From assembly GCA_002385805.1 (NCBI GenBank), contig DGEF01000049.1, positions 1 through 44,541 on the forward strand: a stretch of 44,541 nt of DNA, given 5' to 3'. The stretch comes from Peptococcaceae bacterium UBA3933. GTDB taxonomy: Bacteria; Bacillota; Peptococcia; Peptococcales; BICA1-8. Position 1 is the stretch's first letter. Each line of letters begins with the position of its first letter. Under the pieces are notes generated by a model. That model was not told the origin of the DNA, did not search any database, and was given only the letters and a program-made list of their open reading frames with translations. Position numbers and translations under genes: made by a program. Shown here piece by piece: positions 25,039-33,194 of the stretch.

Positions 25039-26130
25039 CTAATCATTTTCTTGGGCCATGATGATTTTAAGACTATCTATTAATTTTAGATTATCTTCTC
25101 TTTTTTTAATAGCAATACGGAGGTATTTTTCACCTAAATATGGGTAGGAATTACAGTTACGGACTAATATCCCCTGTCGGGCTAAGATGTCACAAATTTC
25201 TGTGGAAGTAATAGAAGTAAGCAATTTAATAAAGATAAAATTAGCGGAAGGTTTAAAGGGATGTAGTCCGGGAATCTTTATTAGTTTTTCATAAACAAAA
25301 TCCTTTTCTTCCTGGAAAAACTTTAAAGATTCCTTGATAAAATTTTTATCCTTTAAGGCTGCCACTCCAGCCAGTTGAGCAAAAACATTTACGTTCCAGG
25401 GGTCCCGGAGCTTATCTAAATTACTAATAAGTTCCTCGTTAGCCAATAAAGCTCCTAAACGTAAACCTGGAATTGCAAAAAATTTAGTTAAAGAATAAAG
25501 AATAATTAAATGAGAATGCTTACAAATATTATTACGCCAAGATAATTCTTCGTTATTAACTAGAAAATCCAGGAAAGATTCGTCGATAACCAAATATGCT
25601 TTTTTCTTTTCTGTAAACCTAATTAAGCTCGTTATAAATTCCCTGTTATATAATTGGCCTGTTGGATTATTAGGGTTACAAATAAATATCATTTCTCCAC
25701 TTTTTATCGACTCTAATTGGTCTAGCTGAAAATTATTCAGATTTTCTCCCCCTAAGGGTAAACGAATTATTTCAGCCCCTACCCCTCTTGCTGCTACTTC
25801 ATATTCGCCAAAGGTAGGGTTGGGAATCCATACTTTGGTGGGCCGCAAGCAGTTAACAAGCAAAAAGATAAGTTCTGAGGCACCGTTACCTAAGATTAGA
25901 TTGTTCTGGCAAATATGCAAATGAGCAGCCAGAGCTTTTTTTAGTTCTAAATTTCGGCTGTCAGGGTACCGGCTAATCTCAGTTAAGTTCTCTTTAATTA
26001 TCTCATAAACAATTGGAGGAGGACCTAAAGGATTGATATTGGCACTGAAATCCAAAAACTTGTCCACGGGAAAGTCGTAAATCTCACTGGCTTCTTTTAA
26101 GTTGCCACCATGTTTTCGAATATACTGCAT
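25039..26130 (-). CDS. cobD: threonine-phosphate decarboxylase
   Basis: A 363-residue fold-type I PLP enzyme that makes (R)-1-amino-2-propanol phosphate from L-threonine phosphate for the cobalamin side arm. It starts with HGGNLKEASEIYDFP and LDFSANINPLGPP, the hallmark of CobD over HisC. It has ICNPNNPTGQL, the Asp in VIDESFLDF and the PLP lysine in YSLTKFFAIPGLRLG. Its 5' end overlaps pduX by 34 bp, which fits its substrate coming from the kinase encoded there. No frameshift is visible. Confidence 0.93.
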   Translation of the reverse strand: MQYIRKHGGNLKEASEIYDFPVDKFLDFSANINPLGPPPIVYEIIKENLTEISRYPDSRNLELKKALAAHLHICQNNLILGNGASELIFLLVNCLRPTKVWIPNPTFGEYEVAARGVGAEIIRLPLGGENLNNFQLDQLESIKSGEMIFICNPNNPTGQLYNREFITSLIRFTEKKKAYLVIDESFLDFLVNNEELSWRNNICKHSHLIILYSLTKFFAIPGLRLGALLANEELISNLDKLRDPWNVNVFAQLAGVAALKDKNFIKESLKFFQEEKDFVYEKLIKIPGLHPFKPSANFIFIKLLTSITSTEICDILARQGILVRNCNSYPYLGEKYLRIAIKKREDNLKLIDSLKIIMAQEND

Positions 26131-27017
26131 GGCTCCCCTACCTCTCTTAACTCATTAATTCCTCCGTTAATTAATTTATATTTGCCGATAAATTTTATGA
26201 ATGAAAATTCCTTAGTTATTTTTTTATGTAACTCAGACTCTTCAACTTTATCCGGTTCAATAAAAATACCCAGTAAAGTTCCACTATGAGCGATATTAAT
26301 TCCTAAAGCCCCTTTCTTAAGAGCTAGTTCCAAAATCTTTTCTAATCCAGGCTTCAATATAATATTCTGATTGGTTAAGGCACTAATAGTAGAACCTTGG
26401 GCTATTAAAGAATTATTTTGTGTTTTAATACCTTCTTCAACAAGTCGAAAAGCCTTTTTAATTGTTAATTCATTATTTCTGTTTTTTTCCTGTAGGTCAG
26501 GTCTTTGATTAAACTTAATAGTGTCAACTTCTCCCCCATAGTCAAAAACTAAAATATCTAAATTAGGGGCTTTTCCTATTTTTTTATAAAATTTACCCCG
26601 CACATGGTCAAAAGCAACTATACCGGGAAAAAACAAACCGTCACTAGGTTCGATGCTTAGAGCGATTTTTGCTATTTCCGAAGATGATAAGGTATAACCC
26701 AGGACTTTTCCTGTTGCAAAAATTGCTGCACTAATATCTGCGGTACTACTTGCCATGCCTTTGGCTTCAAGTATTTGACTATTTATTTCAATATGAGCAC
26801 CCCATATTTTACCTGTAAGGTGGAGCATTGTTTTTGTTACGGCTTGCAGTACTTTAGTTTTCTTGGGGTCAGTGATAGTTAAATTTTGACTGTTATTTAA
26901 CTGAATACCAACTTGCGAATAAAGGTTAATTGGACAGGTAATATGAACGTTAATATCATTAAGCATACCTTGTACTAATTCTCCACAAGTTCCCGGAGCT
27001 TTAACAATTATCTTCAT
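26097..27017 (-). CDS. pduX: L-threonine kinase, GHMP family (PduX-like)
   Basis: A 306-residue GHMP kinase. It opens with VKAPGTCGELVQGML, then LYSQVGIQL, and carries the ATP-binding KGMASSTADISAAI (near 88-101) and a C-terminal GINIAHSGTLLGIF. PduX phosphorylates L-threonine to give the substrate of CobD. The strong overlap with cobD (34 bp) supports this over another GHMP kinase. It lies 14 bp after cobS. The start ATG at 27017 has only a modest upstream AGGTGTAACG, as is usual for coupled genes. Confidence 0.9.
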   Translation of the reverse strand: MKIIVKAPGTCGELVQGMLNDINVHITCPINLYSQVGIQLNNSQNLTITDPKKTKVLQAVTKTMLHLTGKIWGAHIEINSQILEAKGMASSTADISAAIFATGKVLGYTLSSSEIAKIALSIEPSDGLFFPGIVAFDHVRGKFYKKIGKAPNLDILVFDYGGEVDTIKFNQRPDLQEKNRNNELTIKKAFRLVEEGIKTQNNSLIAQGSTISALTNQNIILKPGLEKILELALKKGALGINIAHSGTLLGIFIEPDKVEESELHKKITKEFSFIKFIGKYKLINGGINELREVGEPCSIFENMVAT

Positions 27018-27030
27018 CGTTACACCTACT

Positions 27031-27771
27031 TTAAATGTTAAAAATTAATAAGCTAACTAAAAGAAAAATTACTTGAGCCAGTTCATTAATTGCACCATAT
27101 GTATCCCCTGTATGCCCTCCTAAAGCTTTGTTTATTAGTAAGGCAGGAGATAATATGATTAAAAAACTGATTAAAGGAATGAGTAAGTAGATAGGAGGGA
27201 AAAAAAGTAAAAATAATAATCCCATAAAGAAAGTTGATAAATACCAATATTTTTTTTTGGTTTCCTGATGGAATATTTTTCCTAAACCTTTAGGTCGTGC
27301 ATAAGGGAAAAAAGCCAGACAAAACACCATTACCCAGTAACCTATACCAGGCATAATTAATAACAAATAAGGTGCTATTTCCCTAGGTAAAGAAATCAAT
27401 AAGCTAAATTTAAGTATCAATAGGCAAAATAAAGCTGTAACACTATGGGCGCCTACCCTACTGTCTTTCATGATTTCTAACATTACTTCTTGGGGACGTG
27501 CAGAAAGAAGACCGTCCATGGTATCCATAAAACCGTCCAGGTGAATTCCACCGGTTAATATTATTTGGCTGATTAAGATTATGGCTCCTACGGCAATTTC
27601 CGGTAGCAAATTATATGTTAGAGAATAAATGGCCATTAAAATTAACCCTATAACCAATCCTACTAAAGGAAAAAATTTGGTACAGCTACCAAACTCTTTT
27701 TCAGTTATATTTAAATTTATTTTCAGGGGAATTCTGGTTAAGAACTGTAAAGCTATGATTAAACCTTTCAT
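27031..27771 (-). CDS. cobS: adenosylcobinamide-GDP ribazoletransferase (cobalamin synthase)
   Basis: A 246-residue integral membrane enzyme that joins alpha-ribazole(-P) to AdoCbi-GDP. It has the family signatures ALQFLTRIPLKI at the N-terminus, GGIHLDGFMDTMDGLLS with its acidic cluster, and DSRVGAHSV. Near the C-terminus is GGHTGDTYGAINELAQV. At least six hydrophobic segments are seen. It is 4 bp after cbiB and 14 bp before pduX, in the cobalamin operon. ATG follows GGGGGTAAGTAA. Confidence 0.95.
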   Translation of the reverse strand: MKGLIIALQFLTRIPLKINLNITEKEFGSCTKFFPLVGLVIGLILMAIYSLTYNLLPEIAVGAIILISQIILTGGIHLDGFMDTMDGLLSARPQEVMLEIMKDSRVGAHSVTALFCLLILKFSLLISLPREIAPYLLLIMPGIGYWVMVFCLAFFPYARPKGLGKIFHQETKKKYWYLSTFFMGLLFLLFFPPIYLLIPLISFLIILSPALLINKALGGHTGDTYGAINELAQVIFLLVSLLIFNI

Positions 27772-27775
27772 TTAC

Positions 27776-28732
27776 TTACCCCCTAAGTAAAAGTTTAAGC
27801 ATCGTAAAAATTACAACAAAACCTAAAGCAGATGCCCCCATTAATTCGATTGTTTGGTCAATTTTATCAGTGGTTAAAGGTTCTAAATCATTTCCCAAGT
27901 AAGGGCGAAAAGAAGGTTGTCCTTGATAATAATTTAAACCTCCTAATCGTATTTTCAAAGCACCGCTAACGGCACTTTCGCTAAAGCCACTGTTGGGGCT
28001 GGGATGTTTTTTGGCATCTCTTTTGACCACTTGCCAGGCATCTTTTCCTGCTGTCTCTGGTAATAAATAGGCAGCTGCTACAATAAAAATTGCAGTTAAT
28101 CTTGCCGGTATATAGTTAAATAAATCATCAACCCTAGCTGCCGTTTTGCCAAAATAAAAGTATTTATCATTTTTATAGCCTAGCATAGAATCTAAAGTAT
28201 TTACCGCACGGTAAGTCATGGCCAAGGGAGCTCCCCCTAAAAAAGCATAGAAAAGAGGACTGGTTATACCGTCAACTATATTTTCACTAATTGTCTCAAT
28301 TGTAGCTCTAATAATTTCACTGTCATTTAGATTTTGAGTATCCCTACCTACTATGTAGCCAACTTCTGTTCTGGCTTCTTTTATCTTTTTTTCTTCTAAT
28401 AATTTTTTTATTTTCCCACCGGCTTCTTTTAACCCTTTATGGGCGATAGTGGTAGAAATTAACCAAATACTTAATAACCAAGCTAGCAGTGGGTGAATTA
28501 AACCGATTAAATATAATAAAAACCAAGTGGAAAAATAAGTAATTCCGAGAACAATTAAAACCAGCAACAGACCGGCCAGGAACTTATAACCATTACTCTT
28601 TTCCTTTTTGTACAATAATTTATCCAGTTTATTGATTAATTTACCGATGAGTATTACAGGATGAGGAAAGTGGGGAGGGTCCCCCACTATCAAGTCAATT
28701 AAATATGCAAATATCAAATTTAACGTATTCAT
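27776..28732 (-). CDS. cbiB: adenosylcobinamide-phosphate synthase
   Basis: A 318-residue membrane protein that attaches aminopropanol (phosphate) to adenosylcobyric acid. The family features are DLIVGDPPHFPHPVILIGK at the start and IVGRDTQNLNDSEIIRATIETISENIVDG in the middle. Then come GAPLAMTYRAVNTLDSMLGYKN and PNSGFSESAVSGALKIRLGG. It overlaps cobQ by ATGA (28729-28732), so it is translationally coupled. It is called CobD in some aerobic nomenclature. It looks complete, so the arm-attachment step is intact even though the upstream cobQ is not. Confidence 0.95.
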   Translation of the reverse strand: MNTLNLIFAYLIDLIVGDPPHFPHPVILIGKLINKLDKLLYKKEKSNGYKFLAGLLLVLIVLGITYFSTWFLLYLIGLIHPLLAWLLSIWLISTTIAHKGLKEAGGKIKKLLEEKKIKEARTEVGYIVGRDTQNLNDSEIIRATIETISENIVDGITSPLFYAFLGGAPLAMTYRAVNTLDSMLGYKNDKYFYFGKTAARVDDLFNYIPARLTAIFIVAAAYLLPETAGKDAWQVVKRDAKKHPSPNSGFSESAVSGALKIRLGGLNYYQGQPSFRPYLGNDLEPLTTDKIDQTIELMGASALGFVVIFTMLKLLLRG

Positions 28733-29568
28733 AATAACCCCATTATTTTATAAATTAGAGTCATATTGATATTTTTCTTAACTAATTCAGCTAGAGAATC
28801 AAAGTCTTCTTCAGTTACAGTGGTTAAAGGATGTTTCGGTTCAGCCACTTTTTGTCCTAATGAATCTTCTTCAGGGATGTTAATATCCGTAAAATAGGGA
28901 ATTACCCCAACTACAGGTTTGCCTGTTTTGTTTTCTAAAAATTCTAAGGCAGGTTTTAAAAGATTAAAATCGCCACGAAATTTATTTATCACTAAACCTT
29001 TTACTAATTCCCTTTCATCTGGTTCTAAAAGTTCTAAAGTACCGACGATAGAAGCTAAAGCCCCACCCCGGTCAATGTCAGCCACAAGTAAAACAGGAGC
29101 ATTAAGTTCTTTAGCTACCCGCATATTTACTATGTCATTTTCTTTTAAATTAACTTCCGCAGGACTACCAGCACCTTCAATAACTAAAACTTCATATTCG
29201 CGGCTTAATTTTTGTAAACTGGTGACAATAGCTTGCCACGCTTTATCTTTGAATTCCAAATGGTACTTACTGGCAGATAAGACCCCTTCAGGTTTACCCA
29301 AAAGAAAAACTTGAGAACTAGCATTGCCTGTGGGTTTTAATAAGACAGGGTTCATAGTTACATCAGGAACAGCTTTACAGGCTTGCGCTTGAATAAACTG
29401 GGCTAGTCCCATTTCTCCCCCTGCGATGGTAATATTAGAGGTCATATTTTGAGCTTTAAAAGGTGCCACTTTATATCCTTCCTGGGCAAAAATTCTTCCC
29501 AGGGCAGTTGTTAAAATACTCTTACCGGCATTAGAACAAGTACCCTGAATCATAATCGTTTTAGTCAT
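28729..29568 (-). CDS. cobQ: cobyric acid synthase lacking the GATase domain
   Basis: A 279-residue protein, against about 500 for typical CobQ/CbiP, which amidates corrin side chains b, d, e and g. The N-terminal DTBS-like ATPase domain is intact: MIQGTCSNAGKS, FKAQNMTSN, LKPTGNASSQV, VIEGAGSPAEVNL, ADIDRGGAL and VVGVIPYFTDINIPEEDS. Directly after that, where about 220 residues of class I glutaminase (LPGTKN, catalytic GICGG, HGLF) should follow, it jumps to the family's C-terminal tail EEDFDSLAELVKKNINM. The frame is open throughout, so this is an in-frame internal deletion, not a frameshift. The start ATG at 29568 follows AAAGGA and overlaps cobU. An assembly error is possible. Confidence 0.85.
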   Translation of the reverse strand: MTKTIMIQGTCSNAGKSILTTALGRIFAQEGYKVAPFKAQNMTSNITIAGGEMGLAQFIQAQACKAVPDVTMNPVLLKPTGNASSQVFLLGKPEGVLSASKYHLEFKDKAWQAIVTSLQKLSREYEVLVIEGAGSPAEVNLKENDIVNMRVAKELNAPVLLVADIDRGGALASIVGTLELLEPDERELVKGLVINKFRGDFNLLKPALEFLENKTGKPVVGVIPYFTDINIPEEDSLGQKVAEPKHPLTTVTEEDFDSLAELVKKNINMTLIYKIMGLL

Positions 29569-30142
29569 TAACAACAATCCTTTCTAAATCAGGTTTAATT
29601 TGTAGAGGGATACCCGCCCAAACTGTGATTACTTGATCTGCATGTTTAGCTAAAAATTGATTGGTCCGACCCACTATATCACGATATCCGCGACTTAAAG
29701 GATCGCCGGGTACCAGCCCCAGTCCTATTTCGTTACTGACAATAATCAGATTTACCTTTTCGTTTTTAATTTCACTTATGATTTTTTCAAATTGATTAAT
29801 AATCTGTTTTTCTTTTTCATTTAATATTTCTGAAGTTAGATTATTAATATTTTGATCCTTTAAAAGAATATTGGATATTAATAATGTCAAACAATCTAAT
29901 AATAAGACATCGTGACGATTTATTATTTTTTGGATAAGGGCTGCTATATTAAGTGGTTCTTCATATGTAGACCAGTGGGCAGGCCGTGACTGTTTATGAA
30001 GGGCAATCCGATGAGCCATTTCCTCATCAAAAGCCTGCCCGGTAGCAATATAAGCCACGTTATCGGAAAGTTTACCGGCTAATTTTTCAGCAAAGGTACT
30101 TTTACCACTTCTTGCTCCACCTAAAATTAAAGTAATTGGCAT
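29561..30142 (-). CDS. cobU: cobinamide kinase/cobinamide-phosphate guanylyltransferase
   Basis: A 193-residue bifunctional CobU that phosphorylates adenosylcobinamide and transfers GMP. It has P-loop GGARSGKST (8-16), then AYIATGQAFDEEMAHRIALHKQSRP with the guanylylated histidine region. LLLDCLTLLISN and VSNEIGLGLVPGDPLSRGYRD follow. AGGAGG precedes ATG 30142. Its 3' end overlaps cobQ by 8 bp. With cobS, cobC, cobD, pduX and cbiB it covers the nucleotide-loop steps; no cobT is present in the window. Confidence 0.95.
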   Translation of the reverse strand: MPITLILGGARSGKSTFAEKLAGKLSDNVAYIATGQAFDEEMAHRIALHKQSRPAHWSTYEEPLNIAALIQKIINRHDVLLLDCLTLLISNILLKDQNINNLTSEILNEKEKQIINQFEKIISEIKNEKVNLIIVSNEIGLGLVPGDPLSRGYRDIVGRTNQFLAKHADQVITVWAGIPLQIKPDLERIVVND

Positions 30143-30188
30143 TTTTCTCCTCCTATAATTTGTGACTGGTGGTTAGGATAGAATCATA

Positions 30189-30446
30189 TTAATTGGTTTT
30201 TTTAATTTTAGCTTCTAATTCAATAATTTTGCGGTTTTTAGACCATAACCAATGAGCATATTTGAAATTATTTTGTTGCAGTCTTTTGTTTTCTTTCTCT
30301 AGATTACTTAATAATAAGCGTTTTTCTCTTTCCACCTTTTCAATTAAATTCATCAAAACTCGGCGACTAATTCGTAACTGCTCTACCTGCTGTTCCAGCT
30401 CTTTTATTCGTTCAATTAAAACTTCGCGACTATAATTTTCATACAT
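30189..30446 (-). CDS. coiled-coil protein of unknown function in the cobalamin operon
   Basis: An 85-residue, highly charged helical protein with no membrane segment. The heptad pattern of Leu/Ile/Val (IKELEQQVEQLRISRRVLM and the following residues to about 60) predicts one continuous coiled coil. A short aromatic interruption, FKYAHWLWSKN, precedes a final helix. It is the first gene after the cobalamin riboswitch and 46 bp before cobU, so its expression should be B12-controlled. It has a good GGAGG site before ATG 30446. I do not recognise a named family and infer no function; a scaffold or assembly role in the operon is conceivable. Confidence 0.7.
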   Translation of the reverse strand: MYENYSREVLIERIKELEQQVEQLRISRRVLMNLIEKVEREKRLLLSNLEKENKRLQQNNFKYAHWLWSKNRKIIELEAKIKKTN

Positions 30447-30541
30447 TGTTTTACCTCCGAAACTTTTTTTATATTATATTCGGAGGAAGGAAATTATAGT
30501 CATAATTTTCAAGTGTTTTGGCCAAAGACACTATAGAATGT

Positions 30542-30573
30542 AAAAAATCCTTTGGTACAATACCAAAGGATTT
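30542..30573 (-). terminator. terminator of the cobalamin riboswitch
   Basis: AATCCTTTGGTA (30547-30558) pairs with TACCAAAGGATT (30562-30573), closing a 3-nt loop, with a run of U's following on the minus strand. It is the expression platform placed right after the aptamer. Confidence 0.93.
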
Positions 30574-30594
30574 CCGTTTTTAAATCCTAATTTA

Positions 30595-30790
30595 GCCCAA
30601 TCTTACTCCGAGATTGCAGCTAAGTTACAGGTCTTCTGGCTCTCGGCTCACCCTCCACCTAGCCCTTCCCCTACTTTATAGTAGAGTGGTTTATCTAGGT
30701 TTCGTCCCCGATTACAGCGGCGGGACCGCGCCGGACTTGCACCGGTCTTCCCTACAATATTATATTAATAATTTATATTAACTACACGAC
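30595..30790 (-). promoter_or_regulatory. cobalamin (B12) riboswitch
   Basis: On the minus strand the B12 box reads AGCCAGAAGACCTGTAAC (complement of 30623-30640). Upstream lie the core elements GGGAAGACCGGTGCAAGTCC, GCGGTCCCGCCGCTGTAATC and GGGGACGAAACC, with the expected spacing. It senses adenosylcobalamin and turns off the operon. It controls the coiled-coil gene and, by readthrough, cobU-cobQ-cbiB-cobS-pduX-cobD. The 5' boundary is approximate. Confidence 0.96.
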
Positions 30791-30805
30791 TAACCACCTA
30801 TTTAT

Positions 30806-30834
30806 ATGTTAACAACTTAATAAATTTAGGTCAA
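30806..30834 (-). promoter_or_regulatory. promoter of the cobalamin operon
   Basis: TTGACC (complement of 30829-30834) and TAACAT (30806-30811) are 17 bp apart. The predicted start near 30799 is just 5' of the riboswitch. Confidence 0.7.
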
Positions 30835-30844
30835 GTAATAAAAA

Positions 30845-31678
30845 TTATCTTCTTATTTCGATATGTTTAAGCTTTAATTTTTCTACATGGTAATAATCCA
30901 CCTTGATTACCCCTAATGAAAAAGATGCATCTTTATTATTCCCATGCCAGTCTGAGCCACCTGTCATCAGTAAATCCAATTGGGTAGCTATTTTATAATA
31001 TTTTTCTACCATCTGGCTACTATGTTCTGGGTGCCATACCTCCAGACCCATAAGACCGGTATTTTTTAAGTAAGGGATTAAATCGTCATCTAGGTTTATT
31101 CCCGGATGAGCCAGAACAGGTATGCCTCCAGCAGTTGTAATTAATTCTATAGCTTCCTCAGGAGTTATTTTGAACCTAGGTATATAAGCCGGACAACCAG
31201 GGCTCAAAAGCTTTAAAAAAGCTTCTTTAATATTTTTAATGTAGCCTTTCTCCCATAAAGCTTTGGCCACATGAGGTCGACCGATGGCTCCCTGACCGGA
31301 AATTTCATAAACTCGGTTTAAACTTATTTCATACCCTAAATCATTTAAACGTTTTACCATCTTGGCTATTCGTTCCTGCCGATAATTGTTCATTAGATTT
31401 AACTTTTCTTGCAAATATTCATTTGTAGGATCAATTAGATAACCTAAGATGTGCACTTCCTTTTCTTGGTGAACAGTGCTTATTTCTACTCCGGTTAATA
31501 ATTCAATACCTATTTCTTTACTGATTTTTTGAGCTTCAGCAAGTCCACTTAAAGTATCATGATCAGTAATAGCCAGGGCACTAAAACCTTGAGCTTTTGC
31601 TGCTCTAACTACTGCTTCCGGTGAATAATCTCCATCAGAGGCAGTAGTATGAATGTGTAAATCGGCATATTTAGTCAT
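30845..31678 (-). CDS. PHP-domain phosphoesterase (RNase AM/TrpH-like)
   Basis: A 277-residue PHP-domain protein with the metal motifs ADLHIHTTASDGDYSP (7-22 region), ALAITDHDT, GVEISTVHQEKEVHILGY and IPVLAHPG. The C-terminal GGSDWHGNN completes the trinuclear site. Relatives remove 5' nucleotides from RNA or hydrolyse 3',5'-nucleotide bisphosphates (YciV/RNase AM type). The start overlaps the dipeptidase stop by 8 bp (ATGACTAA), so they form an operon. Family-level assignment is firm; the substrate is inferred. Confidence 0.87.
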   Translation of the reverse strand: MTKYADLHIHTTASDGDYSPEAVVRAAKAQGFSALAITDHDTLSGLAEAQKISKEIGIELLTGVEISTVHQEKEVHILGYLIDPTNEYLQEKLNLMNNYRQERIAKMVKRLNDLGYEISLNRVYEISGQGAIGRPHVAKALWEKGYIKNIKEAFLKLLSPGCPAYIPRFKITPEEAIELITTAGGIPVLAHPGINLDDDLIPYLKNTGLMGLEVWHPEHSSQMVEKYYKIATQLDLLMTGGSDWHGNNKDASFSLGVIKVDYYHVEKLKLKHIEIRR

Positions 31679-32621
31679 TAGGCAACACCTTTTTCATTAT
31701 TCTGAGAAAATTATTACCCATAATATTTGCAATTTCCTTAGAAGTAAAACCTGCTTTTTCAAGGGCAAGTATTAATGTAGGTACTTTAGTAACATCTTCT
31801 AAACCTAGCGGGGTTTTTTCTATTCCGTCAAAATCAGAACCTAAGCCAATATACTCACAACCTATTACTTCTGCTACATGGATAATATGCTTAATCACAT
31901 CATCAATAGTGGCGGGGTCCTGTCCTTCCTTTAAAAAACCGGGGTAAAAATTAATGCCTACAACTCCTTCATTTTCTGCAATTGCTTTTAATTGTTGATC
32001 ATCTAGATTTCTAGGATGAGAGCATAATGCTTCACAACAGGAATGAGAAGCAATAATCGGTTTATTGGTTACTTTTAAAACATCCCAAAAACTCTTTTTG
32101 GCTAGATGGGAAACATCAACCAGCATGCCTAAATCATTCATTTCTCTTATTACTTTTCTTCCGAATTTAGATAATCCTTGCCCTTCAGGATCTTCGCTAC
32201 AACCGTCTCCTAGGGCGTTTCTTTGATTCCAAGTTAAAGTTAATCCACGAACACCTAATGCAAATAAGCAGTGGAGTACATTAATACTTTCAGCTAAAGC
32301 TTCTCCACCTTCAACAGTAATTAGGATTTTAACCTTATTTTTTTCAAATACTTGTAGGTGCTTCTTTGTAAAAACCGGCTGCACATAATCAACTTTATTA
32401 ATTTCTTGTTTTAATATATCGATTAACTCTAATGTTCTTAACAGGGAGCCATATGGTTTATAAATACTCTCAATGAAAAGGGCCATAAATTGTAAGTTAA
32501 TTCTACCTCGTAAACGTGGAAAGTCTAAATGGCCTTGGTTTGTATTTTCAGCTAAACTTCTTATTCCACTAGCCACATCCAAAACCGAGTCACAATGTCC
32601 ATCCACAATTATATAATCCAA
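31671..32621 (-). CDS. membrane dipeptidase (peptidase M19)
   Basis: A 316-residue renal-dipeptidase-family zinc enzyme. The N-terminal VDGHCDSVLD gives His9 and Asp11. The bridging Glu lies in VEGGEALAESI, two further histidines in VDVSHLAKKSFWDV and ASHSCCEAL, and the Asp in GLGSDFDGIEKTP. It cleaves dipeptides, often with D-residues at the C-terminus, and may recycle wall peptides. Despite the name no membrane segment or signal peptide is seen, so it is probably cytoplasmic. It is separated from spoVS by a strong terminator and overlaps the PHP gene. Confidence 0.92.
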   Translation of the reverse strand: MDYIIVDGHCDSVLDVASGIRSLAENTNQGHLDFPRLRGRINLQFMALFIESIYKPYGSLLRTLELIDILKQEINKVDYVQPVFTKKHLQVFEKNKVKILITVEGGEALAESINVLHCLFALGVRGLTLTWNQRNALGDGCSEDPEGQGLSKFGRKVIREMNDLGMLVDVSHLAKKSFWDVLKVTNKPIIASHSCCEALCSHPRNLDDQQLKAIAENEGVVGINFYPGFLKEGQDPATIDDVIKHIIHVAEVIGCEYIGLGSDFDGIEKTPLGLEDVTKVPTLILALEKAGFTSKEIANIMGNNFLRIMKKVLPND

Positions 32622-32675
32622 ATCTGGTCCTCCTTCTTGGCTACATTCCCTCGTTTTTCATTAGAAAAGCAAATT

Positions 32676-32712
32676 AAAACCTGTTTATTCACTTTATGAA
32701 TAAACAGGTTTT
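32676..32712 (-). terminator. spoVS terminator
   Basis: AAAACCTGTTTATTC (32676-32690) and its exact complement (32698-32712) form a 15-bp stem with a 7-nt loop. It lies 12 bp past the spoVS stop, and T-rich sequence follows on either strand. Confidence 0.88.
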
Positions 32713-32724
32713 AAATTGTACTAT

Positions 32725-32985
32725 TTATCTTGGCTCAACAATTAATTTTATTGCGGTTCTTTCTTCTCCATCAATAATGATATCGGTGAAAGCCGGAATG
32801 CAAATTAAATCTATACCACTAGGAGCAACAAAACCTCTAGAAATAGCAACTGCTTTTACTGCTTGGTTAAGAGCCCCGGCTCCGATAGCTTGTATTTCCG
32901 CACAGCCTCTTTCCCGGATTACCCCCGCTAAAGCACCTGCAACAGCATTTGGACTAGACTTTGCTGAAACTTTCAATACTTCCAT
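32725..32985 (-). CDS. spoVS: stage V sporulation protein S
   Basis: An 86-residue SpoVS, an Alba-like small protein needed for spore coat assembly and engulfment in Bacillus. EVLKVSAKSSPNAVAGALAG, IGAGALNQAVKAVAISRGFVAP and IDLICIPAFTDI are near the family consensus. I start at ATG 32985 (GAGGAGG, 9-nt spacing). It has its own terminator and a sigma-H-like promoter at 33041-33069, which fits its known sigma-H control in B. subtilis. It lies downstream of ymdB, as in Bacillus. Confidence 0.97.
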   Translation of the reverse strand: MEVLKVSAKSSPNAVAGALAGVIRERGCAEIQAIGAGALNQAVKAVAISRGFVAPSGIDLICIPAFTDIIIDGEERTAIKLIVEPR

Positions 32986-33040
32986 CAATAGTTACCTCCT
33001 CAAAATTGATGATATTAGATATAATGTTATATTAATTTAT

Positions 33041-33069
33041 CTATTCTACATTCGAAAAAAAATACCTTT
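33041..33069 (-). promoter_or_regulatory. candidate sigma-H promoter of spoVS
   Basis: AAAGGTATT (complement of 33061-33069) and GTAGAATAG (33041-33049) are separated by 11 bp. This fits RnAGGAwww-N11/12-RnnGAATww with one mismatch per element. It is 56 bp upstream of the spoVS start. Confidence 0.55.
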
Positions 33070-33194
33070 TTTTTAAAAATTAAAAAGTAAAAAAAGTTCC
33101 AAAATTTAAGTAAAAAAAAGGGAAAATTTCCGAAAGAAAATAAAAAATACCAATATTTACCTATAAATATTTTTTATAAAACTTTCACCTAACC

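Noticed and set aside
28729..29568. Frameshift or stop codon as the cause of the short cobQ
   Set aside because: The frame runs unbroken from the ATPase domain into the genuine C-terminal tail of the family and overlaps cbiB normally, so the loss is an internal in-frame deletion.
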